In this document: positions 8,703 to 17,458 of the stretch, piece by piece
How positions within the stretch are numbered: position 1 is the stretch's first letter
Layout of the letters: the number at the start of each line of letters is the position of its first letter
Assembly: GCF_001619955.1 (NCBI RefSeq)
Contig: NZ_LQQO01000011.1
Location: 1 to 64,000, forward strand
Direction of reading: 5' to 3'
Length of the DNA: 64,000 nucleotides
From: Sphingomonas hankookensis
GTDB taxonomy: Bacteria; Pseudomonadota; Alphaproteobacteria; Sphingomonadales; Sphingomonadaceae
Program-made: the position numbers and the translations under genes
The notes under the pieces: model-generated
The model's database searches: none
What the model saw: the letters and a program-made list of their open reading frames with translations, nothing else
What the model was told of the DNA's origin: nothing

Positions 8703-9036
8703 TCGGACGGCGGGACAACGCTCGGTTCTACGGACGATTCGCGACAATCCGGCGACAGGAACATGGTTTCCGCGCGTTTACGTTCGATTATTTTATCGTT
8801 TCGGCCGTGGATTGATCGGACGCCACGAACGGTTCGTCGCCGATGAACGGTGCAAACGTTGACAGTTTGCCGCGCCGGCCCGAAGGACGTCCCGGTTTTC
8901 AGCCGGTCCGGCCATCCGCCCTTTCCAAAGAAGCGGAAGTCGCACGGCGAGACGTGGGGGATCCCGACGGCCGCTTCTTTTGTCCGCGTTTCTGCGGCCG
9001 ATGGCGGGCACCCTCGCGCACAAAAGATGCGTTGGA
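8703..9036. other. Gene-free interval upstream of the cell wall hydrolase
   Basis: 334 bases without a supportable gene. Codon pattern is lost, and the reading frames that cross it are short or antisense. It probably holds the promoter of the cell wall hydrolase gene. A GGAAC at 8758-8762 is followed by CGTT after 18 bases, one longer than the usual spacing for a general-stress (EcfG) promoter, so it is not called. Confidence 0.5.
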
Positions 9037-9627
9037 ATGAATAAGCGTTGGTCCGTATTGGTGTTGTGGAGCCTGACGGCGGCAAGCGGCGTAGCGAGCG
9101 CCCATGTCGCGATGAACACGGATCCCGAACTCCCGGTCGTACAGCAACCGGCACCGATCGCCCCCGCTTCCACTCCCGTTACCTTTGCCGCCGCGACCCC
9201 GGTCGTGCAGCCCCTCCCCACCGAAGCAGCCGACGTCGCCACCGACGACGCTGACGTCGATACCGCCGATCTCGACAAGTCCGAGATCGAATGTGTCGCC
9301 AAGGTCGTCGTGCACGAAGCCGGCAACCAGCCGCACAAGGGCCAGCTGGCCGTCGCCCAAGTCATTCGCGCCCGCATGAAGAGCGGCCGCTTCGCCCCCA
9401 GCGCGTGCGGCGTCGTCAAGCAGCGCGGCCAGTTCTTCAACGTCGATGCATACAATCCGCCGCGCAACAACGGCCGCTGGAACACCGCCGTCGACATCGC
9501 CAAGCGCACGCTGGCCGGCAAGGGCGAAGACGTCGCCCCGGGCGCGCTGTTCTTCCACTCGGCCGGTGCTTCCTTCCCGAAGCGCACCCGCGTCGCGCAG
9601 ATCGCCGACCACACCTTCTACCGCTGA
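9037..9627 (+). CDS. SleB-like cell wall hydrolase, secreted
   Basis: 196 residues. Signal peptide at residues 1-22 (MNKRWSVLVL start, cut near ASA), then an Ala/Pro/Asp-rich spacer of about 60 residues, then a C-terminal Hydrolase_2 (SleB) domain: CVAKVVVHEAGNQPHKGQLA, AVAQVIRARM, ACGVVKQRGQF and GALFFHSAG. The Glu of the HEAGN motif is the likely catalytic acid. The family includes peptidoglycan lytic enzymes, so a role in periplasmic wall turnover is likely. Start at ATG 9037 with TTGGA directly upstream; 8980 would put 19 residues before the signal peptide. Confidence 0.87.
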   Translation: MNKRWSVLVLWSLTAASGVASAHVAMNTDPELPVVQQPAPIAPASTPVTFAAATPVVQPLPTEAADVATDDADVDTADLDKSEIECVAKVVVHEAGNQPHKGQLAVAQVIRARMKSGRFAPSACGVVKQRGQFFNVDAYNPPRNNGRWNTAVDIAKRTLAGKGEDVAPGALFFHSAGASFPKRTRVAQIADHTFYR

Positions 9628-9655
9628 CACGCTCCTGGCATCCGCCAGGACCTCC

Positions 9656-9693
9656 GCAACGCCCGCGCCGAGCCATGCTCCCGCGGGCGTTGC
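9656..9693 (+). terminator. Hairpin after the cell wall hydrolase gene
   Basis: A perfect 12-base stem, GCAACGCCCGCG (9656-9667) with CGCGGGCGTTGC (9682-9693), begins 28 bases after the stop codon. There is no long T run afterwards, so it may be a weak terminator or an mRNA-stabilising hairpin. Confidence 0.6.
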
Positions 9694-9730
9694 CGTTGGT
9701 GGGTCGACACTCTTCCGCCACCTCCGCAAA

Positions 9731-9850
9731 CCCGTTCGGTTCGAGCAGCTTCGAGCCTGTCGAGAAGCGTCCGTCGAGAACCCTGAGTTTGGGGCAGCCC
9801 TTCTCGACTACGGTTCTCGACAGGCTCGAACCTGCGCTCGAAGCAAACGG
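9731..9850. repeat. Dispersed palindromic repeat, family B, copy 1
   Basis: The left half begins CCGTTCGGTTCGAGCAGC and carries TTCGAGCCTGTCGAGAAGCG; the right half carries CGGTTCTCGACAGGCTCGAA and ends near AAGCAAACGG, giving a long imperfect palindrome. Near-identical left halves recur at 31452 and 55679. It lies between convergent genes. Confidence 0.8.
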
Positions 9851-9863
9851 AAGCGGACGGTAA

Positions 9864-10211
9864 CTACCGCGCGCTCCCATCCTCACCCGGCTGCTCACCC
9901 CCGAACCGCGCTGCCTGCGCCGCTTCCCACCGGCTCCGCACCGCAGCCCGCGGCGCATCGAACCCCAGCCGCTCGGTCAACCCCGCCCATGCCGCGATCG
10001 GCGCCCGCAACGGCTCGGTATAGGGCGACGGCGGCAGCTCGTCGAACCACGCCGCGATCGCATGCGCGTTGAACAGCGCCAAGAACAGCGTCGCGGTCAC
10101 GATGATCGTCGACATCCATGCGAAGGGCCGTACGACATCGACCGGATCGGGCGCGACCAGCACCGGCGACCCGACCTCTACGATCTCCCCCTGTTCGGCA
10201 CCCGTGGTCAT
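9864..10211 (-). CDS. Unrecognised small membrane protein of the O-acetylation cassette
   Basis: 115 residues; I do not recognise the family. One membrane segment near residues 32-54 (MSTIIVTATLFLALFNAHA), then a Pro/Trp-containing segment (WFDELPPSPYTEPLR) and a charged C-terminus. It begins 13 bases after the stop of the MBOAT acyltransferase gene and is the last gene of that minus-strand unit. It may be an accessory subunit of the acyltransferase, but only gene position supports this. Confidence 0.7.
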   Translation of the reverse strand: MTTGAEQGEIVEVGSPVLVAPDPVDVVRPFAWMSTIIVTATLFLALFNAHAIAAWFDELPPSPYTEPLRAPIAAWAGLTERLGFDAPRAAVRSRWEAAQAARFGGEQPGEDGSAR

Positions 10212-10224
10212 CGGCGGCTCCCGC

Positions 10225-11631
10225 TCAGAACTGGTAATAGATGAACGGCGCGACCCCTTCGGGCCGCATCGCGTCGACGATCAGGATCAGCACGCCCAGC
10301 GCCAGCCCGATGATCGGCGCGGCATGGTGGCGGACCCGCACCGCCAGCCCCTGCAGGATGCCGGCCGGCACGGCATGGATGGCAAGGCCCAGCACGACCA
10401 GCGCCAGCGACAGCGGCGTGACCAGCGTGTTGCGCCAATCGCCGGCGAACAGCTGCCCCAGATAGGCGAACGCCTCCCCCTCGCCCTGCGCACGGAAGAA
10501 GATCCAGCCGAGCACGACGATGTGGAACGTCAGCAGGATACCGGCCCAGCGCGGCGCCGTGGGCAGGCCGGCGGGGCGATGCCGCGCCCAAAACCGCTCG
10601 ATCGCCAGCCAGCCGCCATGCAGCGCGCCCCAGATCACGAACGCCCAGCTGGCGCCATGCCACAACCCGCCCAGCAGCATCGTCAGGAACAGGTTGATAT
10701 AGGTCCGCACCGGCCCCTTCCGGCTGCCGCCCAGCGGGATGTAGAGATAGTCGCGCAACCAGCTCGATAGGCTGATATGCCACCGCCGCCAGAAACCCTG
10801 CAGCGAGGCGGCGCGGTACGGCTGGTCGAAATTGCGCGGGAAAGTGTAGCCCAGCAGCGCCGCCAGCCCGATCGCCATGTCGGAATAGGCGGAAAAGTCG
10901 CAATAGATCTGCACCGCATAGCCATAGGCGCCGATCAGCAGGTCGAAGCTCGACCGGCTGGCCGGATCGAAGAACGCCGGATCGACCAGCGCGCCGGCCA
11001 GCTGCGACGCGATCACCGCCTTCTTGAACAGCCCCCACAGGATCAGCAGCAGCGCGGCGGCAACGACCCCACGATCGATCGTCGGCACGCGACGGAACTG
11101 CGGCAGCAGGTCCGCGCCGCGCACGATCGGCCCCGCCACCAGATGCGGGAAGAACGACATCAGCAGCGTCAGGTCGAGCAGGTTCGCCGCCGGGATGCGC
11201 CGCCGATGGACATCGACCAGATAGGAGATCGCCTGAAAGGTGAAGAACGACACCCCGACCGGCAACACCACCTGCAACAGCGGCAGGTCGCGCGCAAAGC
11301 CGAGCGGAGTCAGCAGCGCGCTCAACTGTTCGAGGAAGAAGCCGGCATATTTGAAATAGCCGAGCACCCCCAGATTGGCGACGACCCCGACCGTCACCAG
11401 CGCGCGGCCGGTTCGGTCGTCGTCGCTGCGCACGATCGCCTGCGCCAGCGCCCAGTTGACGAAGGCCGATACGAACAGCAGCGCGACGAACCGCGCATCC
11501 CATGCGCCGTAGAAGAACCAGCTGGCCAGCAGCAGCGCGATCTTGCGCCATTCGTTCGACCGCCCCAGCGACCACGTCACGCAATAGACGACGAGGAAGA
11601 ACAGCCCGAAGCTGAGCGTGGGAAACAGCAT
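10225..11631 (-). CDS. MBOAT-family membrane O-acyltransferase (AlgI/DltB type)
   Basis: 468 residues with about 10 or more membrane segments. AlgI-like features: N-terminal LSFGLFFLVVYCVTW and SWFFYGAWD, YFKYAGFF, LPVGVSFFTFQAISYLVDVHR, FFPHLVAGPI, WRRWHISLSSWLRDY and GLWHGASWAFVIWGALHG with the invariant His. The family moves acetyl groups across the inner membrane onto exported polysaccharides. The codon after the upstream SGNH stop is this ATG (no gap), so the genes are translationally coupled. Together with two SGNH proteins it forms an exopolysaccharide or cell-envelope O-acetylation unit; the acceptor polymer is not shown. Confidence 0.93.
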   Translation of the reverse strand: MLFPTLSFGLFFLVVYCVTWSLGRSNEWRKIALLLASWFFYGAWDARFVALLFVSAFVNWALAQAIVRSDDDRTGRALVTVGVVANLGVLGYFKYAGFFLEQLSALLTPLGFARDLPLLQVVLPVGVSFFTFQAISYLVDVHRRRIPAANLLDLTLLMSFFPHLVAGPIVRGADLLPQFRRVPTIDRGVVAAALLLILWGLFKKAVIASQLAGALVDPAFFDPASRSSFDLLIGAYGYAVQIYCDFSAYSDMAIGLAALLGYTFPRNFDQPYRAASLQGFWRRWHISLSSWLRDYLYIPLGGSRKGPVRTYINLFLTMLLGGLWHGASWAFVIWGALHGGWLAIERFWARHRPAGLPTAPRWAGILLTFHIVVLGWIFFRAQGEGEAFAYLGQLFAGDWRNTLVTPLSLALVVLGLAIHAVPAGILQGLAVRVRHHAAPIIGLALGVLILIVDAMRPEGVAPFIYYQF

Positions 11632-12903
11632 TTAGCGAACCGGTGCAGAAGGAGCGGTGGTCGACCAGCCCGAGGATGGCGCGGCGCCGACGATCCGGGT
11701 CATCGCCGCGTCGAGATCGGCCTGCAACAGTCGCGCAATCTCCGCCCCGCCGCGGCTGGTGAAATGGACGTGGTCGCCCCGCATCAACGGGGTCGCCCCC
11801 TGCGTCCAGCCATCGGCGACACAGCGCCCGCCCATGCGCTGCGCCCAGTCCCAATAGGCGATGCCGAACGCCCGGGCCTGTCGCCGCTGGACCGCCTGCA
11901 CCGATGCGAGCGCCGCGGTCGGCCGCCATCCGCCACCGTCCGCGCATGGCGCACTGGTGCCGCTCTCGCCGCTTTGCAGCCCCGGCTGCTTGGTCGCCGA
12001 ATCGGGCGCGCCGATCAGCAGCATCGGCACATCGGGCGCCAGCCGCCGCAACCGCGTCAGGTCGGCACGCAGCGTCGCTTCGTAGGCGCTGGCCGAAAAA
12101 CCGGGGCGGAACGCCTCGTTGGTGCCATAGGCGACAACGATCAGGTCGGGGCGATAGGCGGCCAGCTCGGTCGCGACCACCCGGTCGTCGGTCCGCCCGA
12201 AATGCAGGAACTGCGCGCCGACCGTGCCGAGGTTCGACAGGATCACCCCGCCGCCCATGCGCCGTTCGGTGCTCCATGACGTAATCGTCACCGGCCCGCC
12301 GATGACCGTCGCCGACGCGATCGTCGCCTCGCCATTGCCGTCGAGCGTGCGACAGCGACTGCCCGCCTGCGCCCCGTCGAGCGACCATGCCACCACCGCC
12401 GCGCCCAGGCTCAGTTGCAGCGACCCCTGTCCCGGCCCGCTCAGCGCGCAGACGGTCAGCCGGTCGAAATTGCGGCCGTTATCGGCGCTCAGCGTCACCG
12501 TCGCGCCGGGTTGCTCGCTGGTCAGGCTGTAACCGCTCAGCCCCAGCCGGATATTGCTGTTCGCGGAATAGGCCGCGCCGAAGATGCCGTTGACGCTCCA
12601 TCCGATCGACTGGCCGGCGGTGATGTCGCGGGTCAGATAGCCGGCATAGGGGCGACCGGGCGGCAACACGCCGCGCCCCGCCCGGCCGAAACGCGTCTGC
12701 AATGCCGTCCGCCAGCTGCCGGTGATCTGGTCGCCGGCGGTATGGCTGTCGCCGATCTGGAGGATGCGGACCGGCTCGGGCGCTTCCTTCGCGCTGGCCA
12801 GCTTTTCAAGGAACGGGCGAAGCCGTTCCGCGTCGCACAGCCCGCCGATACAGGCCTGGGCGCTTGCGGCCTGCGCCAGCGCTAGGGCGAACAGCGCCGA
12901 CAT
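11632..12903 (-). CDS. Secreted SGNH-family hydrolase/acetyltransferase
   Basis: 423 residues. An N-terminal signal (MSALFALALAQAASAQA) is followed by a Cys-containing segment, then SGNH block I (LQIGDSHTAGDQ, nucleophile Ser near residue 52), block III (VAYGTNEAF) and block V (GDHVHFTSRG, Asp and His of the triad). An inserted beta-rich region at about 110-240 looks like a carbohydrate-binding module. In this cassette such proteins usually finish the transfer of acetyl groups to a polysaccharide in the periplasm. ATG shares one base with the upstream stop (TGATG). Confidence 0.85.
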   Translation of the reverse strand: MSALFALALAQAASAQACIGGLCDAERLRPFLEKLASAKEAPEPVRILQIGDSHTAGDQITGSWRTALQTRFGRAGRGVLPPGRPYAGYLTRDITAGQSIGWSVNGIFGAAYSANSNIRLGLSGYSLTSEQPGATVTLSADNGRNFDRLTVCALSGPGQGSLQLSLGAAVVAWSLDGAQAGSRCRTLDGNGEATIASATVIGGPVTITSWSTERRMGGGVILSNLGTVGAQFLHFGRTDDRVVATELAAYRPDLIVVAYGTNEAFRPGFSASAYEATLRADLTRLRRLAPDVPMLLIGAPDSATKQPGLQSGESGTSAPCADGGGWRPTAALASVQAVQRRQARAFGIAYWDWAQRMGGRCVADGWTQGATPLMRGDHVHFTSRGGAEIARLLQADLDAAMTRIVGAAPSSGWSTTAPSAPVR

Positions 12904-13889
12904 CAGCGCGCATTCCCGGTCGGCGTCGGCGTCGGCGTCGGCAGCGGCCGCCCCGCCTCACGCCGGGCACGCTCGGCATAGCGCCGCAGGTCGTCCGCCA
13001 CCTTGGCGGTCAGCCGCTGATAACCGACCCCGATCATGTGCAGCCCGTCGCCGGTCCGCATCAGCACCGGCTTGCCAGTCTTCAGGTCGGGTAGATAGGC
13101 ATTGTACTTGCCCTCCGCGTCCAGCGTCAGCGGACGGGAGTCGAGGAACGGCACGCCCAGCCGGCGCATATGCTCCTCGTAAAATGCGTCCATCGCCTGC
13201 ATGTCGGCATCCAGCTGCGGATCGCGCATCACCGGCAGCCCGACCCAATAGACGACCGCCCCGGTCGAGCGCAGCGCCTTTACGTAGCTGTCGATGCGGT
13301 CGCCGATCACCTGTTTCCAACCATCGCTCATCAACGGGTGGAGATGGCCGTCGGCGAACACCGCCTGATTGTCGTTGGCGCCGAAGCTGATCACGACGGC
13401 ATCGACGGGTTGGGCAGCGAGTTGTTCGCGGGCGCGCTTTTCGAGGTCGATCACGCGGTAGCGGGTAAAGCCGGTCGCCTCCTTGGCGAATTTCAGCACC
13501 TCGAAGCCGTCGTCCTTGGGCAGCTGCCGATAGAGCGCGTCCCAGATGCCGTTGCCGAAGCTGTCGCCGAACACGCCGACGCGTAGCACCCCGTCGCGCT
13601 TCACCCGGTTGATGACTTGGCGGTCGATCGGCCCGTCGACGGTGCGCGCGGCGATGGCGGGCGCGGCCGGCGTCGCCGGCGCGGCATCGGTCCCGGTCGA
13701 GGATGCGCCGGGCGCCACCAGCGGAGTCGGCGACGCGACCGGCGCGGGCGTTTCCGGCAGCGCGATCCGGCCGTCGCCCGCAAAGGACAGGCCGACCACG
13801 AACCCGGCGATCAGGCCCAGGACCAGGACCGCCATCCGGTCCCCCAGCCACCACAGCCTGGATTCCGTCGCTCGATTGGCAGCAGTCAC
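12903..13889 (-). CDS. DUF459 SGNH-type protein, membrane anchored
   Basis: 328 residues from GTG at 13889. A short cytoplasmic start is followed by one membrane segment (MAVLVLGLIAGFVVGLSF, about residues 19-36), a Pro/Ala/Thr linker, and a DUF459 SGNH domain with GVFGDSFGNGIWDAL (Ser nucleophile), SFGANDNQ (block III) and DGLHMIGVGY (Asp/His block). The C-terminus is a Pro-Thr tail. First gene of the O-acetylation cassette. AGG lies just before the GTG; ATG codons at 13988, 14018 and 14078 are in frame, but the intervening sequence is Arg-rich and unlike coding sequence. Confidence 0.82.
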   Translation of the reverse strand: MTAANRATESRLWWLGDRMAVLVLGLIAGFVVGLSFAGDGRIALPETPAPVASPTPLVAPGASSTGTDAAPATPAAPAIAARTVDGPIDRQVINRVKRDGVLRVGVFGDSFGNGIWDALYRQLPKDDGFEVLKFAKEATGFTRYRVIDLEKRAREQLAAQPVDAVVISFGANDNQAVFADGHLHPLMSDGWKQVIGDRIDSYVKALRSTGAVVYWVGLPVMRDPQLDADMQAMDAFYEEHMRRLGVPFLDSRPLTLDAEGKYNAYLPDLKTGKPVLMRTGDGLHMIGVGYQRLTAKVADDLRRYAERARREAGRPLPTPTPTPTGNAR

Positions 13890-14158
13890 GTACCTATACC
13901 CGTTCACATCTGGGGTGGCCCGCGGACGCGCGGGCGGATCACGCTTGCGGGTAACTGTTCGCGCGGTGCGGGGCAAGACGTCGGCCATATGGCGTGCGCC
14001 ACGCCGTCGCACCGGCATGACGGACCGCGCCGGACGCCCGACGGCGACGGCGGCACCAGGCGCCCGAAGGGTTCGCAAATTGCGAGATAACGCAGTCGGT
14101 TACGGGAAACCGTCCGGTCACCGCACCGCCCTATCCTGTCGATCGGGAGGAGTGCAGC

Positions 14159-14695
14159 ATGGTCGTATCGATCGGCTTCCGCGTATCGGACTACAGCGCA
14201 ACGACGGCCGCCGGCCCCGTTCGAACGGGCGGGAGCGGCAACGGCGCCATCCCCCTGCGATCGTTACGTAAATTGCGCAGGATGCGTCCGCTCCGGCGCG
14301 TCGCGGCCGACCGGCGCGGTGCCGCGCTCATCGAACTGGCCCTGGCGCTGCCGGTCCTCATGGTCTTCCTGTTCGGCATTATCAGCGGCGGCAGCTGGCT
14401 GGCGATGTCGCATGTCGTGCAGGAAAGCGCGAACGAAGGCGCGCGTGCGGCGCTCGCCGGGATCACGCCGGCCGAGCGCGTGACGTTGGGGACCGGCGCC
14501 GCGCTGCAAACCCTGTCGCGCAGCTACGGCATCCGCAGCACCGACGTGTCCGTCCGCATCGACGATGACGGCCGGCTGCTGACCGTCCGCGTCGCCTATG
14601 ACGGATCGGCCAACCCGTTGCTCAAGCTGCCGATCATGCCCGCCGCGACGACCATGATCCAGCGACAGGCCAGCGTCGTGCTGGCAGGATTCTGA
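14159..14695 (+). CDS. TadE-like pilus/secretion protein
   Basis: 178 residues. The TadE hallmark is at residues about 50-75: DRRGAALIELALALPVLM, a membrane segment preceded by Arg residues with the conserved Glu, followed by a periplasmic domain. TadE and TadF are minor pseudopilins of Flp/Tad pili. ATG 14159 was chosen because a strong GGGAGGAG lies 6 bases upstream; ATG 14282 would remove a 41-residue N-terminal part but has no usable ribosome binding site. The next gene starts 2 bases after the stop. No other tad genes are in the window. Confidence 0.83.
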   Translation: MVVSIGFRVSDYSATTAAGPVRTGGSGNGAIPLRSLRKLRRMRPLRRVAADRRGAALIELALALPVLMVFLFGIISGGSWLAMSHVVQESANEGARAALAGITPAERVTLGTGAALQTLSRSYGIRSTDVSVRIDDDGRLLTVRVAYDGSANPLLKLPIMPAATTMIQRQASVVLAGF

Positions 14696-14697
14696 CG

Positions 14698-16338
14698 ATG
14701 GTCGTCCGGGCTATGCGGCGCCTGGTCAAGGCGCGGGAGGGCAATGTCGCGCTGATGCTGGCCGGCGGGCTGACGATGCTGACCGGCACGGCGGTGCTGG
14801 GCGTGGATACCGCCAGCCTGTATCTGGAAAAGCGCCGGTTGCAGGGCGCGGCCGATGCCGCCGCGCTGGCGGCCGCCGGCGACCTGTCCAACGGCACGGC
14901 ACGGGCACAGGCGGCGGTATCGCTGTCGCCCGACAACGGCACGCGGCTGACGGTGATGACCCCCGGCCGCTTTACCCGCGACGAACGGCTGGCGGTCGAT
15001 GCCCGGTTCCTCGCCAACGGCACGCCGGGCAATGCGGCGCAGGTCGCACTGGAAAGCCGCATCCAACCGGTCTTCGCCCGCGTGTTCGGCTATCGCGACG
15101 TCACCATCGAAGCCCGCGCCACCGCCGCGCGCATCGACCTCGCCGCATTTTCGCTCGGGACACGGCTGGCATCGGTGCAGGGCGGCCTGCCCGGCGCGCT
15201 GCTGTCGCAACTGGCGGGCAGCGAATTGTCGCTGTCGGTCATGGATTACAATGCGCTGGTGTCGGGACAGGTCGATCTGCTCAAGACCGCCGAGCTGCTG
15301 CGAACCACCGGCGGCGTGCGCGCCGACACATTCAACGACGTGCTGGCGACCGATATCGCCCTGCCGAAACTAGTGACGGCGATGGCCGGGTCGACGACCA
15401 GCAGCGCCGCGGCCCAGCTATTGCGTTCCATCGCGGGCAAATTGCCCAATCGCACGGTCCGCCTCGACAAGATCGTCGACCTCGGCGCGCTGGGCAGCCG
15501 CAACGTCGCCGATCCGCTGCGACCGGTCGAAACCGATGCTTATGCATTCCTGCGCGAAGTCCTGCAGATTTCGGGCGGCTCGCGACAGGTGCAGAGCGAT
15601 ATCGACCTCGGCATTCCGGGCATCGGCCAGACGCGGGTGTTCCTCCAGATCGGCGAGCGGGCGGCGAACAGCCGCTGGTTGTCGGTCGGCGAAGCGGGAC
15701 AGGCGGTCGTGCGCAGCGCGCAGACCCGGCTGTGGATCGACATCGCGCTGGTGAACGCCCCGCTCAGCCTCGGGTCGGTGCGCGTGCCGATCTATGTCGA
15801 ACTGGCCGAGGCGGAGGCGCGGCTGGCGCAGATCACCTGTCGCGGCGGCCCGGCGAACGCCACCGCCGCGCTGGACGTCACGCCGTCGCTCGGACGCGTC
15901 GCGATCGCCGATCTCGATCCCGCCGCATTGCCGAATTTCCAGCAGGCGGTGGCGCTGCGCCCCGCGCGGATGGTCACGCTGCCGCTGGTGTCCTTGACCG
16001 GTCTGGCGAATGTGCAGCTCGGCGGCACACAGGCGCAGCGGGTCAATTTCTCGACGGCCGAGATCAACGACCATGTCGTCAAATCGGTCTCGACCAACGA
16101 CATCGCCGCCGGCGTCGCCAGCAGCCTGCTGCGCACCATCGACATCCGCGCCAATGTGCTGGGGCTGGGCGTGTCGGCCGGCCTGTTGACCAGCACGCTC
16201 GGCAATACGTTGAGCGCGGTCGCGCCCGCGCTGGACCTGGTGGTGGGGCAGGTGACCGCGCTGGCCGGGGTGCATGTCGGCCAGGCGGACGTACGGATCG
16301 ACGGCGTGCGCTGCGGCACGCCGGTGCTGGTCGGCTGA
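14698..16338 (+). CDS. TadG-like membrane-anchored protein (TadE/G N-terminal domain)
   Basis: 546 residues. The N-terminus has the TadG pattern: REGNVALMLAGGLTMLTGTA membrane helix, then GVDTASLYLEKRRLQGAADAAALAA. The rest is a large exported domain rich in beta strands with no von Willebrand A motif (no DxSxS), so it differs from full TadG. Coupled to the TadE gene (2-base gap). Likely an envelope protein of a Tad-type or related secretion apparatus. Confidence 0.8.
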   Translation: MVVRAMRRLVKAREGNVALMLAGGLTMLTGTAVLGVDTASLYLEKRRLQGAADAAALAAAGDLSNGTARAQAAVSLSPDNGTRLTVMTPGRFTRDERLAVDARFLANGTPGNAAQVALESRIQPVFARVFGYRDVTIEARATAARIDLAAFSLGTRLASVQGGLPGALLSQLAGSELSLSVMDYNALVSGQVDLLKTAELLRTTGGVRADTFNDVLATDIALPKLVTAMAGSTTSSAAAQLLRSIAGKLPNRTVRLDKIVDLGALGSRNVADPLRPVETDAYAFLREVLQISGGSRQVQSDIDLGIPGIGQTRVFLQIGERAANSRWLSVGEAGQAVVRSAQTRLWIDIALVNAPLSLGSVRVPIYVELAEAEARLAQITCRGGPANATAALDVTPSLGRVAIADLDPAALPNFQQAVALRPARMVTLPLVSLTGLANVQLGGTQAQRVNFSTAEINDHVVKSVSTNDIAAGVASSLLRTIDIRANVLGLGVSAGLLTSTLGNTLSAVAPALDLVVGQVTALAGVHVGQADVRIDGVRCGTPVLVG

Positions 16339-16370
16339 TCCTATCGCCGGGTCAGCAGGACGATCGCGCC

Positions 16371-17252
16371 TTAATTGCCATAGACGCCGCGCAGTTCCGC
16401 GATGGTCACCCGCACCGCGACTGTCGCGCCGTCGTTCGACAACAGCACGCTGTCGATGGTGCGCGCGCCCTCGCCGCTCAATACCTTGTCCAGCGCCTCG
16501 CGGAACGCGACGCGGTGGGCGACGGGGACCAGGTCGGCGATGGCGACATGGTGCAGCCGCTCTTCGGACAGGTGCACCATCTCGCAAAAGGTCGGCTCCG
16601 CCCGGTCGATATGGCCGCGCGTGTTGAGGCAGACATACCCGATCCCGTCATGTACCCCGATCGCCTCGCGCAGCGACTGACGCACATCGGCCAGCCGGTG
16701 CCGCTTCATGTCCTCGGTGATGTCGTGGAACAGGATGGTGACATGGCGGGCAAAGGGATGGATATCGACCCGCACCCAGCTGTCGGGGCGAAACAGCGAC
16801 GGAATTTCCGCCGATGCCGGTTCGCGGCTGGCGACCGATCGCCGGACATAGGTTTCGACCAGCGACCCGTGCAGCGTCGGTACCGCCTTGAAAACATGGT
16901 GCCCGACCAGTTCGTTTTCCTCCCGGTCCAGCTGGGCATGCGCGACATGGTTCGCGGCCAGGATGCGCATGTCGTAATCGATCAGCAGCACCCCGACCGT
17001 CAGGCAGTTGGCGAAATCCTGCAGGCTGGGCGGCGCGATCGGCGCATCGCCGTCACCTTCGTTGTCGCGCAGCGCGTTATAGTGGCGAACCGTCGTCAGC
17101 ACATGGGTCGCACGGCCATGATGCGTGACGAAGATCGCTTCGTCATCCTGCATCTGGCGCAACTGACCGAAGCGGCGGGCGAAGTCGGCAGACGATACCG
17201 TCGGCTGATCGGCCTCGTTTCGCATGATCACTTCGCCGCCCGTTCCTGGCAT
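16371..17252 (-). CDS. PAS-domain protein with an antitoxin (Phd/YefM)-like N-terminus
   Basis: 293 residues. Residues about 19-62 (VSSADFARRFGQLRQMQDDE, then IFVTHHGRATHVLTTVRHYNAL) follow the pattern of Phd/YefM-type DNA-binding antitoxins. A PAS domain follows at about 75-180 (LTVGVLLIDYDMRILAANHV, then LFHDITEDMKRHR) and a second PAS-like domain at about 190-290. No kinase, cyclase or other output domain is present. If the N-terminus binds DNA this would be a one-component sensor-regulator; that is inference. Start supported by GGGAGGA about 7 bases upstream of ATG 17252. Confidence 0.8.
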   Translation of the reverse strand: MPGTGGEVIMRNEADQPTVSSADFARRFGQLRQMQDDEAIFVTHHGRATHVLTTVRHYNALRDNEGDGDAPIAPPSLQDFANCLTVGVLLIDYDMRILAANHVAHAQLDREENELVGHHVFKAVPTLHGSLVETYVRRSVASREPASAEIPSLFRPDSWVRVDIHPFARHVTILFHDITEDMKRHRLADVRQSLREAIGVHDGIGYVCLNTRGHIDRAEPTFCEMVHLSEERLHHVAIADLVPVAHRVAFREALDKVLSGEGARTIDSVLLSNDGATVAVRVTIAELRGVYGN

Positions 17253-17299
17253 ACGCTGTCCTCCCGGTTGTCCGTTAACCCTGCCACTTCCTTCAGACC

Positions 17300-17458
17300 G
17301 CCATCAACGCGGCCTTTGCGCAAACCCATCAATATAAATGGATTTATAGTGGATGAGTTTCCAAAGAAACAACCGGAACCATCGCAAGGGCGAATTTATA
17401 CACTTGGCCAATTAGTGCATTTGAAACATCTAATCACGCAAACAACGGAGCAACATCT
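17300..17458 (+). promoter_or_regulatory. AT-rich promoter region with a 16-base palindrome, upstream of the GDSL hydrolase
   Basis: This stretch is visibly richer in A and T than its surroundings. TATAAATGGATTTATA at 17333-17348 is a perfect inverted repeat with a GG centre, a candidate operator or -10 region for the secreted GDSL hydrolase gene that starts at 17459. Confidence 0.5.

Noticed and set aside
8758..8784. Possible general-stress (EcfG) promoter GGAAC...CGTT upstream of the cell wall hydrolase
   Set aside because: The spacing is 18 bases instead of 16-17, and the site is over 250 bases from the start codon.
13890..14078. Upstream extension of the DUF459 protein to an ATG at 14078
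   Set aside because: The extra 63 residues are Arg/Pro-rich without conservation or a ribosome binding site; the GTG at 13889 lies just before the membrane helix and has AGG upstream.
17253..17299. A toxin gene partner next to the Phd-like/PAS gene
   Set aside because: No Doc, YoeB or RelE-like frame exists on either side; neighbours are a TadG-like gene and an esterase.
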